Source: Methanomassiliicoccales archaeon (GTDB lineage: Archaea; Thermoplasmatota; Thermoplasmata; Methanomassiliicoccales; JACIVX01). From it: a DNA stretch of 64,000 bases. Positions 45,820-54,884 of this stretch are shown here, in pieces (positions within the stretch are counted from its first letter, which is position 1; each line of letters starts with the position of its first letter). The notes under the pieces are model-generated. The model did not search any database and was not told where the DNA came from. It was given only the letters and a program-made list of their open reading frames with translations. Position numbers and translations under genes: made by a program. Location of the stretch: positions 1 through 64,000 of the forward strand of contig JARYLV010000007.1 of assembly GCA_029907465.1 (NCBI GenBank). Direction: 5' to 3'.

Positions 45820-46761
45820 TTATCCGAAGAGCTCAGGGTGGAACCATTGTGCGAACTGTTCGAGCCCCAGCACAAGTCGAGGGCTCGCTGTGACCCATCC
45901 GCTCTCGATCGCATAAACACGGTCATCTTTCACAGCATCGATGTTCTGCCAACCCTCCCTGTTCTTGATCTCATCGACGGAGGCACCATAGCTCACCACC
46001 ACGATGACATCGGGGTTTTTCTCGATGATGTACTCATTGCTGAGTATTGGGTATCTGACCGACTCGTTGGCAGCGATGTTGATGCCTCCCGCCATCGAGA
46101 TCAGTTCATTGGTAAACGTACCAGGGCCGACTGTCTTGAGAGCGGTGCCCAGCTCATAGTATACCAGAGGTTTTTCTTCATTAATAAGATTCAAGACCTT
46201 TTCTGCGATGGCGTCGATCCTCATCTCCATCTCCGAGATCACCGCGTCCGCCTCCACGGATTTCCCGACGAGCGCTCCGACCGTCTTTATAAGGTTGTAA
46301 ACATCCGAAACATTCTGAGGGTTAACCGTGACGACTGGAATTCCCAGGTCTCCGATCCTCTTGTTCACGTCCGTGTTATACCACCATGCGAATACGATGT
46401 CTGGATGGAGACTGACGATGAGTTCCATATTCGGGTTTGAAGCTTTTCCGACGTTCGTCTTATTGAAAATATCGACCGGATAGTCTTCGAGCTGGCCTGG
46501 AGCCCCCTCAAATGTCTCATTACCCGAAAGGGCATAATCGACGCTCGATTGATCGACCCCCACGAGCTTGTCACCAGCGCCAATTGCGTAGATGATCTCG
46601 GTACAGGCCGCAGAAAGTGAAACGATTCGTTCGACAGAAGTCCCCTCTTGCCCAGTTTCAGGGGTCAAAACCTTTGCAAAAAGGTATCCACCACCGAATG
46701 AACCTATAATCACCGCGACGATGATCACCGCATAAACGATTTTTGCATTGCTTTTGTTCAT
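45820..46761 (-). CDS. Membrane-tethered substrate-binding protein, TroA/BtuF type
   Basis: About 313 residues from ATG 46761, after a GGTGGCG site. A hydrophobic N-terminal helix (IVYAVIIVAVIIGSFGGGYL) anchors it outside the membrane. The class III binding fold follows: RIVSLSAACTEIIYAIGAGD, VSLHPDIVFAWWYNTDVN and NPDVIVVVSYGAS. The family binds corrinoids, hemin or ferric chelates. It is the first gene of the ABC operon. Confidence 0.9.
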   Translation of the reverse strand: MNKSNAKIVYAVIIVAVIIGSFGGGYLFAKVLTPETGQEGTSVERIVSLSAACTEIIYAIGAGDKLVGVDQSSVDYALSGNETFEGAPGQLEDYPVDIFNKTNVGKASNPNMELIVSLHPDIVFAWWYNTDVNKRIGDLGIPVVTVNPQNVSDVYNLIKTVGALVGKSVEADAVISEMEMRIDAIAEKVLNLINEEKPLVYYELGTALKTVGPGTFTNELISMAGGINIAANESVRYPILSNEYIIEKNPDVIVVVSYGASVDEIKNREGWQNIDAVKDDRVYAIESGWVTASPRLVLGLEQFAQWFHPELFG

Positions 46762-47667
46762 ATATCGCCACCTATGGGACAATTCGGTGTTAACCCTGCC
46801 GGCATTGGAATGTTTTTTGTGGCTTGAATAACACCTTTTTGCGAATAGTAATACCCTTCAATAAATCTTTTTGTCGAACGCACGCCTTTGCTCCTGGTTG
46901 TTGAGTTCCGAGTGAATTTTCGAATGAAAGCTATCAATACAAGATAGAATTGTACGACGTCCATATCAACCGTTTCTGTAATAATATGCTGAGACTTTCT
47001 TGGGTATGTCAACATTAATGAGAGATTGTAATTTGGTTGTCATTTGACGCTGTTGCCTAAAGATTTATAAGAGGTGAGTGCCTTATCCGTAACACGAAAT
47101 CTCAAAAAGTAATAAGAAAATCATATAAGGTTATCGGATTTCGCCGTAGCGCAAGGATTTGCTTTGAAGTCTGCCGATGAATATCCTCATATCGACTAAT
47201 GGTCACGATGAATTGCGCATTGGGCCATCGTGGCTCCGATCCGGCACGGAACCTTCGCTCCCTCCTGTCCCCTTTGCCCTCGGGATTCGGAGTCCCTGGC
47301 CCTTCACATCTAATTTCTCGAGTACTGCTTCTGATCCTCTCCTAGGCAAGAATGATTGTTTTCCGATTCATTATCATGTTCCGATTGAATCAATTTTCCT
47401 TTTATGATTCGCATTACTTTCTGATTTCAGACTGTGGACTCTACTTTCTGCGTACTGCGGTGTTTCAAGTCCTTCAATTCTTCTGTGGCGCCGGAAATTG
47501 AGATACGATATGAAACAATATGAAAATATGGCTCCCAGTGGAAGTCCGTGAGGACTGACGAAAGGGGAGTTGCGTCCCCCTCCCTGAAATGTGGAAATAT
47601 CCTGTTATCGATATCCTACGCGATTGAAAGATACGCGATAACGAAGGTACTCGCAAGGTCGATCTGT
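46762..47667. other. 906-base noncoding region with possible structured RNA
   Basis: A clear BoxA (agatttataag, 47062-47072) is followed by a foldable stretch at 47133-47178. Frames at 47177-47407 and others have shadow-like composition. This is the longest gene-free stretch in the window. Confidence 0.4.
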
Positions 47668-48648
47668 ATGAAGTCATCGGTTATCATTACTTCATATAAT
47701 AGAAGTTGGGCCCTCCCTCATTGTTTGGGGAGTCTTGCAACGCAGTCTCTCCTTCCTGATGAGGTCATTGTCGTCCTGAAGCCGTCTGGAGACGGCAGCG
47801 AAGAGATAATCGATGAACATGGTGACAATCTGCCCATCAGGACGATTATTCAAAAAGAGGGCAATGTGGCGGTGGCGGCCGCAATGGGCATCGAGGCCGC
47901 GAATGGCGATTTACTAATTTTCATCGATGACGATGCTGTTGCTCATAGAGAGTTCATTGAGCGATACTCCCGCCTCTTTTCCCAATTGCAGAATCCAGGT
48001 GGGCTCACTGGTGTTGTCTTCTCTCAACCTTATGGCGGAGAAGGCGACATGGAGCTCCAGATAGGTTCGATTCAACCGCGTAGGTCACCTAAACGCACAC
48101 TCTCTTTTCGCCGACCGCTCTCTGCATATAGAAAATACGACGAATGGATCACAGTCTCGGGGCATCATTCACGGCACACAATCGATTTGGATGGTCCCAT
48201 GGGATCAATTCTATCACCGCTCCTGATGGGTTGTAACATGGCATTGCTGAAGACTGCGGTCGATGACTGTCCGCTCGCTCAATTGTATGGAAGAAGCAAA
48301 TCGTGCCTCCGATATGAGAGCCTTCTCGCTCTCTGGGCGAGGCTGAAAGGTTACGAGACGTATATATGCCTCGATGTTCACCGTGCACCGATTGTCTGGC
48401 ATCTCGTCCACGATTCATCCACATTATCGAGGGGGAAGGGGTTCAAAGGGGAATTCTGGCGCTATACAGACGATTCTTCCTTTTATTTCAAATTGAAGAA
48501 ACTGGGTCTTGACGTTTCATTTTTCGATTACTCTCTCTTTTCACTGACGGATGTTGTCGGAACACTCCTTTCTGAGCCACGAAAATTCTTGCCAAGAAGT
48601 CTTGCGGCTGGATATACATTCTTAACAAGGTTGATTGGACATTACTGA
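47668..48648 (+). CDS. Family 2 glycosyltransferase
   Basis: About 326 residues. ATG 47668 gives MKSSVIITSYNRSWALPHCL, the GT-A start; the frame extends upstream to 47548 but that part is not GT-like. A DDD-type site (LLIFIDDDAVAHREFIERY) binds the nucleotide sugar and metal. Near the middle GPMGSILSPLLMGCNMALLK is the acceptor loop. Cytoplasmic, with a hydrophobic C-terminal segment that may meet the membrane. Donor unknown. It lies alone, divergent from the ABC operon. Confidence 0.85.
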   Translation: MKSSVIITSYNRSWALPHCLGSLATQSLLPDEVIVVLKPSGDGSEEIIDEHGDNLPIRTIIQKEGNVAVAAAMGIEAANGDLLIFIDDDAVAHREFIERYSRLFSQLQNPGGLTGVVFSQPYGGEGDMELQIGSIQPRRSPKRTLSFRRPLSAYRKYDEWITVSGHHSRHTIDLDGPMGSILSPLLMGCNMALLKTAVDDCPLAQLYGRSKSCLRYESLLALWARLKGYETYICLDVHRAPIVWHLVHDSSTLSRGKGFKGEFWRYTDDSSFYFKLKKLGLDVSFFDYSLFSLTDVVGTLLSEPRKFLPRSLAAGYTFLTRLIGHY

Positions 48649-49039
48649 AAAGCACTTGCGAATTCAACTCGTTAATCTATTTGTTTGAGTCCATTGTTAC
48701 TGTGCGTCAATACGAAATTGAGATCGCCATAAAGTCAGTCCAGGCCCTTTAGGTCTGCATCTCGCGCAATCAATTGAAAGGGTTTTATTGTGTGCGGTTT
48801 TTATTGTGGAATTCAATTTGAAAATATCACTCGTACTTCGGTCCCTGATTATCTTCTCTGATCTTTTTTCGAATTACAAAGCTACTGATCACTCTCCTCT
48901 TGAAAAGGATTGCAAGAATCCCACCGATAGTAACTCGTTCCTTTTTCATCGTCTTGCCGGAATTACATGTGACATCACTTGGTTTCTCACAAAAACAAAT
49001 GATGGAGAGATCGGAGAGGGATCTTGATTACAAGAATTT
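48649..49039. other. Intergenic region between convergent GT2 and hydrogenase genes
   Basis: About 390 A+T-rich bases without a supported gene. No hairpin of note was seen. Confidence 0.4.
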
Positions 49040-50467
49040 TTATCGTGAATTTCTGTCGATGAGTCTGCCATCGGCATCGTATAACTCGAAGTCGATGCCC
49101 CTACTGCCAAACGAGTGTGAAGCGCAGCTGAGGCAGGGATCGTAAGCGCGGATGACGGCCTCGACGCGGTTGAGCATCCCCTCGGTCAGCTTCTTCGCGT
49201 TAACATATTTTTTTGCGACTTCCGTCACAGCCCTGTTGAAGGCCACATTGTTGTGCCCTGTTGCAATGATGAGGTTAACCCATGTAATGAGACCGTTCTC
49301 GTCGACTTTATAGTGGTGGATAAGAGTGCCTCGAGGTGCCTCAGCCACTCCGATTCCTTCTGAACGGCTAACCTCAGCCTTCGCCCACACTCGATCTGCA
49401 TATGTCTCTGGTTCACTGAGAATCTCTTCGGCCCTTTCGAGGCAAAAGAGGATCTCAATGAGGCGCGCGTAATGGTATAGGAAAGAACTCTCCACGATCC
49501 CATTCTTTCCGAACTTCCTGAATTCTTTGATCTCTTCGTCAGCGAGTGGCGTGCCGCACCGCTTCGCGATGTTGAGCCTTGCGAGCGGGCCGACCCGGTA
49601 GCTTCCGCCAGGGTAGCCCAGCGGCTTGTAATAAGGGAATTTCATATACGACCACGGCTCAACCGCCTCCGCGATGAATTCCTTGTATTTCGTTGGATCG
49701 AGGGAATCGGCGATCACTTCTCCTTGGTAATCAATGATCTTCAATAGCCCGTCGTAATGTTCGAGTTCGCCATCTGGTGTGATAAGTCCCATGTAATTCG
49801 AGGGGAAGTTGCCAAGATGCTCGATTTCCTCGTCAAAACGCTGAAGCATATTCCTAAATTTCTCTAGCGTAGAAATCGTGATGTTCTTTGCCTCTGGCAG
49901 ATCGGCAGCGATCCTTTCCCCTTTTTCTTTCGTCAGCGGCCACCTGACGCCACCTGGCACGATCCAATCGCTTGAATGAATCCTTTTCCCTGCAAGTCTC
50001 TCAATGATCTCCTGGCCAAACTTCCGTAACTTGATCCCGTTCTTTGCGATTTCTGGATCGCTCTCGATAAGCCCGAAAATATTCCTCTTTTCAATATCTG
50101 CATCCATGCCAAAGAGGAGATCTGGAAAAGAAAGGTAGAAGAAGCTGAGCGTGTGCGATTGGATAATCTGGCCCATGTGCATGAGTCGCCGGAGTCTTAC
50201 CGCTGCTTCAGGGATCGTTACAGAAACGAGGGCATCGCACGCCTTCGCCGACGCGATCAAATGGCTAACAGGACAAATACCGCATGCCCTCGAGGTGATG
50301 CTCGGCATCTCGTAATATGGACGACCTTCGCAGAACTTTTCGAACCCACGGAAGAAATTGATCTGGAATCTTGCATCTTTCACAGACCCATCATCATCGA
50401 GAAAGATCGTCACTTTGGCATGTCCTTCAATTCTCGTCACGGGGTTGATCGTAATTTCTTTTACCAT
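49040..50467 (-). CDS. hoxH: [NiFe] hydrogenase large subunit, HoxH-like
   Basis: 475 residues; ATG 50467 follows a GGAGGG site. The Ni-Fe centre is coordinated by the four cysteines of SRACGICPVSH (residues about 60-70) and DPCLSCASH near the C-terminus. A 24-residue tail after that His would be removed by a maturation protease. The N-terminal INPVTRIEGHAKV is typical. The short L2 motif and the neighbouring diaphorase genes place it in group 3d-like NAD-reducing hydrogenases. It oxidises H2 or evolves it in the cytoplasm. No maturation protease (HoxW-like) is in the window. Confidence 0.92.
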   Translation of the reverse strand: MVKEITINPVTRIEGHAKVTIFLDDDGSVKDARFQINFFRGFEKFCEGRPYYEMPSITSRACGICPVSHLIASAKACDALVSVTIPEAAVRLRRLMHMGQIIQSHTLSFFYLSFPDLLFGMDADIEKRNIFGLIESDPEIAKNGIKLRKFGQEIIERLAGKRIHSSDWIVPGGVRWPLTKEKGERIAADLPEAKNITISTLEKFRNMLQRFDEEIEHLGNFPSNYMGLITPDGELEHYDGLLKIIDYQGEVIADSLDPTKYKEFIAEAVEPWSYMKFPYYKPLGYPGGSYRVGPLARLNIAKRCGTPLADEEIKEFRKFGKNGIVESSFLYHYARLIEILFCLERAEEILSEPETYADRVWAKAEVSRSEGIGVAEAPRGTLIHHYKVDENGLITWVNLIIATGHNNVAFNRAVTEVAKKYVNAKKLTEGMLNRVEAVIRAYDPCLSCASHSFGSRGIDFELYDADGRLIDRNSR

Positions 50468-50478
50468 GGGAGACCCTC

Positions 50479-51012
50479 CTATCCAAACTTCGCCTTCCCC
50501 TCCATCTCCGGTTTTCGCCCGGCGAGGAGTTCCGTTAAGACATAAGTGATGAGAGACGCCGGCGGAGGACAGCCTGGTATGAAGTGGTCGACTTCCACAA
50601 TCTCATGAAGGGGATGCGCTTTTTTCAACAAGGGCGTGACCTCTGAAGGGATCTGTGGTGTGGTATCAGCGAGTTCTAAATATGCTCTCTTCAGCACCGC
50701 CTGGTCCCCCTCTCTCAAAGCGTTCCTCAGCGATGTGACATTACCATGGACGGCGCAGTCGCCGAGGGCGATCAGCTGTTTTGTCCTCTTCCTCGCGACT
50801 TCAATCAACTCGAGTTGCTCCTCGTTCCCAACCGCCCCCTCGACGATCGTGATATCCACATTTTCCGGAAATTCTTTCACGTCGATGAGCGGGGAATAGA
50901 CGAATTGCACGAGCTTCGCCAACTCCATCAAAAATTCGTCCTGGTCGAGGAATGACATGTGACAGCCTGAACAACCGCTGAGCCAAATGGTCGCTACCCT
51001 GACTTTATTCAA
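50479..51012 (-). CDS. hoxY: [NiFe] hydrogenase small subunit, HoxY-like
   Basis: 177 residues from TTG 51012. It carries WLSGCSGCHMS, LIALGDCAVHGN and FIPGCPPP, the four cysteines that bind the proximal [4Fe-4S] cluster. It lacks the C-terminal extra cluster domain found in periplasmic or F420-linked enzymes, as in HoxY. It sits between the Ni-Fe subunit and HoxU and passes electrons from one to the other. Its start overlaps the end of hoxU by 8 bases. Confidence 0.92.
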   Translation of the reverse strand: MNKVRVATIWLSGCSGCHMSFLDQDEFLMELAKLVQFVYSPLIDVKEFPENVDITIVEGAVGNEEQLELIEVARKRTKQLIALGDCAVHGNVTSLRNALREGDQAVLKRAYLELADTTPQIPSEVTPLLKKAHPLHEIVEVDHFIPGCPPPASLITYVLTELLAGRKPEMEGKAKFG

Positions 51013-51712
51013 ACGCCGATCGCCTCCTCTCGGTGATAAATTTCGCCACTTCTTTGTCCTTCGTGGAGGAGAGCGCCTCTCCCTTCACATAGATCGCCCC
51101 GACTGGACAGACCTTCGCGCATTTCCTACAGCCCGTACAGGAGGTGGCATTTTTCCAGTTCTCGTTGAGGTCTATCACGACTTGTGTCTCCTTACCGCGG
51201 AGCATGAGGTCGAGCGTGTGGACACCTTCGATTTCATCACAAACCCGAATGCAGCGGGTGCAGAGGATGCACCTGTTCCGATCGATGACGAGATATGCGT
51301 GTGTGAGATCGACACTGAGTTCAGGCCAGTCGCGCTCGAAAATGAGCTGGTCGACGCCCAGTTCGCTTGCCAGTGATTGGAGTTCGCAGGCACCATTCGC
51401 CACACAGACTGAGCATATATGTGCCCTTTCGGAGAGTAAGAGCTGGAGGGCCATTTTCCTGTACTCCTTCAGCCGGTCAGAATTCGTTGTGACCTCCATG
51501 CCCTGGCCGACTGGTGTCGTACAGGCTGGAAAGACTTTTGGTGACCCCTTGATCTCAACGAGGCAAAGGCGACATCCGCCGTAGTCCTTCACCCCCTCCA
51601 AATGGCAGAGAGTGGGGATTTTGATCCCGTTCGCCATGGCAGCGTCGAGGATCGTCGTACCATCTGGAACCTCGACCGCCCTGCCATCAATAGTCAATCT
51701 GACTGATTTCAT
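51005..51712 (-). CDS. hoxU: Diaphorase iron-sulfur subunit, HoxU-like
   Basis: 235 residues with three cluster regions: a plant-type [2Fe-2S] domain (TLCHLEGVKDYGGCRLC and ACTTP), a NuoG-type His/Cys motif (RAHICSVCVANGACELQ), and two [4Fe-4S] ferredoxin motifs (RCILCTRCIRVCDE and SCTGCRKCAKVCP). It is the wire between the flavin subunit and the hydrogenase. It starts at ATG 51712, inside the ATGA overlap with hoxF. Confidence 0.92.
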   Translation of the reverse strand: MKSVRLTIDGRAVEVPDGTTILDAAMANGIKIPTLCHLEGVKDYGGCRLCLVEIKGSPKVFPACTTPVGQGMEVTTNSDRLKEYRKMALQLLLSERAHICSVCVANGACELQSLASELGVDQLIFERDWPELSVDLTHAYLVIDRNRCILCTRCIRVCDEIEGVHTLDLMLRGKETQVVIDLNENWKNATSCTGCRKCAKVCPVGAIYVKGEALSSTKDKEVAKFITERRRSAFE

Positions 51713-53352
51713 GACCCCTCCGCACCCATATCACATCTCCCCGTCGGACACTTTTTGTCGAGGATATGCGCCATGTACTCTTCCTTAAAATAGCGGATCG
51801 TCGTGAGAACGGGATTCGGGGCTGTCTGGCCGAGGCCGCAGAGGCTCGCCTCTTTGATGTATTCGCCAACCTTTGCGAGGAGATCGATGTCCTTTTCGAC
51901 CCCTTTCGCATGTCCGATCCTTTCGAGGATTTTCCTCACTTTGACGAGCCCGACACGGCAGGGCGTACACTTGCCACAGGATTCGTCGACGCAGAAGTCG
52001 ATGAAGAATTTCGCCGTGTCGACCATACAGGATTCATCATCGAGCACGACGATGCCGCCAGACCCCATGATCGCGCCCGCTTTCGTCAGCGACTCGTAAT
52101 CGATAGGGAGGTGGAGCTGCGATTCTGGCAGACAACCACCGGAAGGGCCTCCGACAAGAACCGCTTTGAATCTTCTTCCATCTGGTACGCCACCTCCAAT
52201 CTCAAACACCACCTCCTTGAGCGTGATCCCCATCGGGACCTCGATGAGGCCGGGGTTCTTAATTTTGCCAGTGAGCGAGAAACATTTCGTCCCAGGGCAA
52301 TGTGGTACTCCGATCTTCGAAAACCATTCCCCTCCGTTGAGCACGATGAGAGGAATATTTGCGAGTGTCTCGACATTCTGAATCAATGTCGGTTTTCCCC
52401 AAAGGCCAGATGACGCGGGGTAAGGCGGGCGGGGACGGGGCATAGCTCTCATCCCCTCGATGGAAGCGAGGATCGCCGTTTCCTCCCCCGCGATAAAGGC
52501 GCCCGCTCCCAGGCGCAGCTCAAGATCAAAATTCAAATCCGTTCCGAGTATTTTCTCGCCAAGTAGACCAAGTGATTTGGCCTGTTGTATCGCCTTCTTG
52601 AGCGTCTCGATAGCGAGCGGGTATTCAGCCCTCGTATACAAATATCCCTTTTCGGCCTTGAGCGCGTAAGACGCGATGATCATCCCCTCTATAATCGCGT
52701 GAGGATCCGCTTCAGCAAGCGTCCTATTGGCGAATACGCCTGGGTCGCCCTCATCTAGATTCCCTATGATGTACTTCGGAGAACCGGCCGCCTTCGATAC
52801 GAATTTCCATTTCTGTCCTGTCTGGAAGCCAGCACCACCGCGCCCCCTCAATCCGCTCTTGAAGACCTCGTTGATGACGTCGTCTTCACTCATTTTTGTG
52901 AGACATTTGACGAGTGCGGCGTAACCTCCACGCGATATGTATTCACGGATATCAAGGGGGTCCATTTTGCCAGCGTTCCTCAGTACGAGCCTTTTTTGTT
53001 TTGAGAAGAATTCCGGAACGCTGTAGAGGAATCGTTTCAGGGGTATGCCCCGGATCACATGCTCCTCAACGATCTCCCGCGCGCTTTCCGGTGTAACACC
53101 CTCGTAAAAATAATCGCCAGGCTCGATGAGGACCACTGGACCAGCCGAACATGTTCCTGGGCATCCCGTTCTCGCGACTTTGCACTGGTCTTCCAGACCA
53201 AGTTCCTTAACCGCTCTCTCGAATGATTTAAGGACTTTCAAAGCGCCGAGCGAGATGCAGCTGCTCGAGCAGCAGACGTTGATTCTATACCTGAACCTTT
53301 TCTGTTTTTCCCGTTCTTCTTCTGCGATCTTCTCAATGTCTTCGACCTTCAG
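51709..53352 (-). CDS. hoxF: Diaphorase flavin subunit, HoxF-like, with CTG start
   Basis: About 547 residues if started at CTG (complement of 53350-53352). The frame upstream of TTG 53241 encodes RINVCCSSSCISLGA, the first half of a thioredoxin-like [2Fe-2S] domain whose second half, TGCPGTCSAGP, lies after it. This upstream part contains no ATG, GTG or TTG. GGGGGAG stands four bases before CTG, which overlaps the hoxE stop as CTGA. NADH and FMN motifs are GRGGAGFQTGQKW and IIGNLDEGDPGVFANR; the [4Fe-4S] cysteines are in ESCGKCTPCRVGL and ASLCGLGQ. It oxidises NADH or reduces NAD+. Confidence 0.9.
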   Translation of the reverse strand: MKVEDIEKIAEEEREKQKRFRYRINVCCSSSCISLGALKVLKSFERAVKELGLEDQCKVARTGCPGTCSAGPVVLIEPGDYFYEGVTPESAREIVEEHVIRGIPLKRFLYSVPEFFSKQKRLVLRNAGKMDPLDIREYISRGGYAALVKCLTKMSEDDVINEVFKSGLRGRGGAGFQTGQKWKFVSKAAGSPKYIIGNLDEGDPGVFANRTLAEADPHAIIEGMIIASYALKAEKGYLYTRAEYPLAIETLKKAIQQAKSLGLLGEKILGTDLNFDLELRLGAGAFIAGEETAILASIEGMRAMPRPRPPYPASSGLWGKPTLIQNVETLANIPLIVLNGGEWFSKIGVPHCPGTKCFSLTGKIKNPGLIEVPMGITLKEVVFEIGGGVPDGRRFKAVLVGGPSGGCLPESQLHLPIDYESLTKAGAIMGSGGIVVLDDESCMVDTAKFFIDFCVDESCGKCTPCRVGLVKVRKILERIGHAKGVEKDIDLLAKVGEYIKEASLCGLGQTAPNPVLTTIRYFKEEYMAHILDKKCPTGRCDMGAEGS

Positions 53353-53876
53353 TTTTCTCCCCCAGCGAATTTCTTAATTCTTTCCAGAACGCCTTCTTTT
53401 GTCGCTTTGCCGATGACCTCATCGTCGACTATTACATTCGGCGCCATTGCGCACGCACCGATGCAACGCGTGATGAATAGAGTAACTCTTCCGTCTGGAG
53501 TGGACTTTCCCCTCTCGACCCCAAGCTCGCGCTCGATTGCCACGAGAATCTCACCTGCACCCTTGACATAGCATGCTGTCCCCATGCACGGCGTGATGAT
53601 GTGTTCCCCAGGCTTCCTCAGCCTGAAAAAATTGTAAAATGTCGCAGCGCCATAGACCTGGCTAGGAGCGACGTGTAGTCTCTCAGCAATGAGGATCAAG
53701 ATCTTCCTGTCGAGGTACCCAAAGATCTCCTGTGCCTTCTGGAGCACTTCGAGCAAAGCGCTCCGATCGTAATCATGTTCTTCCATTAGCTTCTCGAGCT
53801 TTGCCACCAATTTTTCTCTGATCAAGATATCGCTACCAGTGTGAGTACTCTCTACTGTTTTTTCATTACCTGTCAA
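53349..53876 (-). CDS. hoxE: Diaphorase [2Fe-2S] subunit, HoxE-like
   Basis: 175 residues from TTG 53876, after an AGGGTG site. A thioredoxin-like [2Fe-2S] fold is shown by TPCMGTACYVKGA (C-x4-C) and RCIGACAMAPNV (C-x3-C). Such NuoE/HoxE subunits accept electrons in Hox hydrogenases and may bifurcate with a ferredoxin. It is followed by hoxF with a four-base overlap. Confidence 0.92.
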   Translation of the reverse strand: MTGNEKTVESTHTGSDILIREKLVAKLEKLMEEHDYDRSALLEVLQKAQEIFGYLDRKILILIAERLHVAPSQVYGAATFYNFFRLRKPGEHIITPCMGTACYVKGAGEILVAIERELGVERGKSTPDGRVTLFITRCIGACAMAPNVIVDDEVIGKATKEGVLERIKKFAGGEN

Positions 53877-53903
53877 GTCAACACCCTATCACTTGCTAGA
53901 GAA

Positions 53904-54143
53904 TCAATACCATTCGAAAGCCCTCATGCACTCGAAACCGTTGATGAAATTAACGCACGGAAAAGATGTGCACTCGTCGCAAGTCAATCCTTTTCTTTGG
54001 CAACAGTCTCGAATCGCACAGCTCTCCTTTTCGGAACATCCTGGGCATCCATATCCCTCGGTTTCTTTAATTCTATTGTACACACACCACGTGCAGTCTA
54101 GCCCGCAAGGGCAGGAACAGCCCAGTCTATTCAAAGCTACCAA
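53904..54143 (-). CDS. Cysteine-rich DUF3795-like protein leading the hydrogenase operon
   Basis: 79 residues with 12 cysteines, starting at TTG 54143 after GGGGGGT. The pattern CSCPCGLDCTWC, then GCPGCSEKESC, then IRDCCQRKG and CDECTSFPC is the DUF3795 arrangement: CGLDC, CPGC, IRxC and FPC. It is short compared with usual members but complete at both ends. It probably binds zinc or Fe-S. It lies 27 bases upstream of hoxE on the same strand, so it is likely cotranscribed. Function unknown. Confidence 0.8.
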   Translation of the reverse strand: MVALNRLGCSCPCGLDCTWCVYNRIKETEGYGCPGCSEKESCAIRDCCQRKGLTCDECTSFPCVNFINGFECMRAFEWY

Positions 54144-54884
54144 TTAACCCCCCATCTCCTTCGGTCTAATTTTTTTACAGACCTTTTCGATTATAAATTT
54201 TGTGTTTTTGGTTTATGATAATGTAACAAATGAATTAGCATTCAATACGTCCAGATCTATTACCCTCATGTCGCTGTACTTCTCATTTTCGAAGCTTGAA
54301 ATCAAGAAAGATCTTCATCGAAGGGACACAGCGATTAGGTTCCCTCCTCCTCATTCAAAGAATATCAACATCGTTCTCTCTGTGATTGGATTACCGAGAA
54401 CCCGCCTTTCCCAGTATCCCTTTTTGCGGCTTTGCGATCATTTGCGTCTCTTATCTGCGTATCTCGTTTGGTGGTGGGACACCTTCTCGATCGATCTTAC
54501 GCTTACAGACTGTGGTATGAATGGAATTTGAACAACGGTTACTCGTGATAAATTTTGAAACATCTGGATCACAGAGAAGAGACATACATGATCAACAAGA
54601 TGCCGCACGAAATTATCGTTCAATTCCAATAGAGGGAAGCTCATCCGTTTTAGTGACAATTTGCTCAATGAAAGGTGAAGTATTCGCAGAGTTGTATGGA
54701 CTGAGGCTGGTGTGTTCCTATTCATGTTAGGGATAAATTAAAACGAATTTGTTAGAACGTCGAAAGTTTGCGAGAATGCACCTCTGTCGTTCACCGAAAG
54801 CATTGTAGTAAGAGTTCCGACCAGTTTACATTGTAGCTTCAATTCAAATCTGATATTTCGCCGATCCACCGATATCTGTTGCAG
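54144..54884. other. 741-base noncoding region
   Basis: A+T-rich stretch upstream of the hydrogenase operon and downstream of a kinase gene. It must hold the operon promoter: a T-rich box near 54190-54200 (gattataaatttt) lies about 50 bases before the TTG at 54143. Frames on both strands lack support. Confidence 0.45.

Noticed and set aside
47177-47407. 76-codon frame after the BoxA at 47062
   Set aside because: Pro/Ser-rich translation without domain pattern and no ribosome site; a noncoding RNA is at least as likely.
51766-52413. 215-codon plus-strand frame opposite hoxF
   Set aside because: Shadow of a strongly conserved diaphorase gene.
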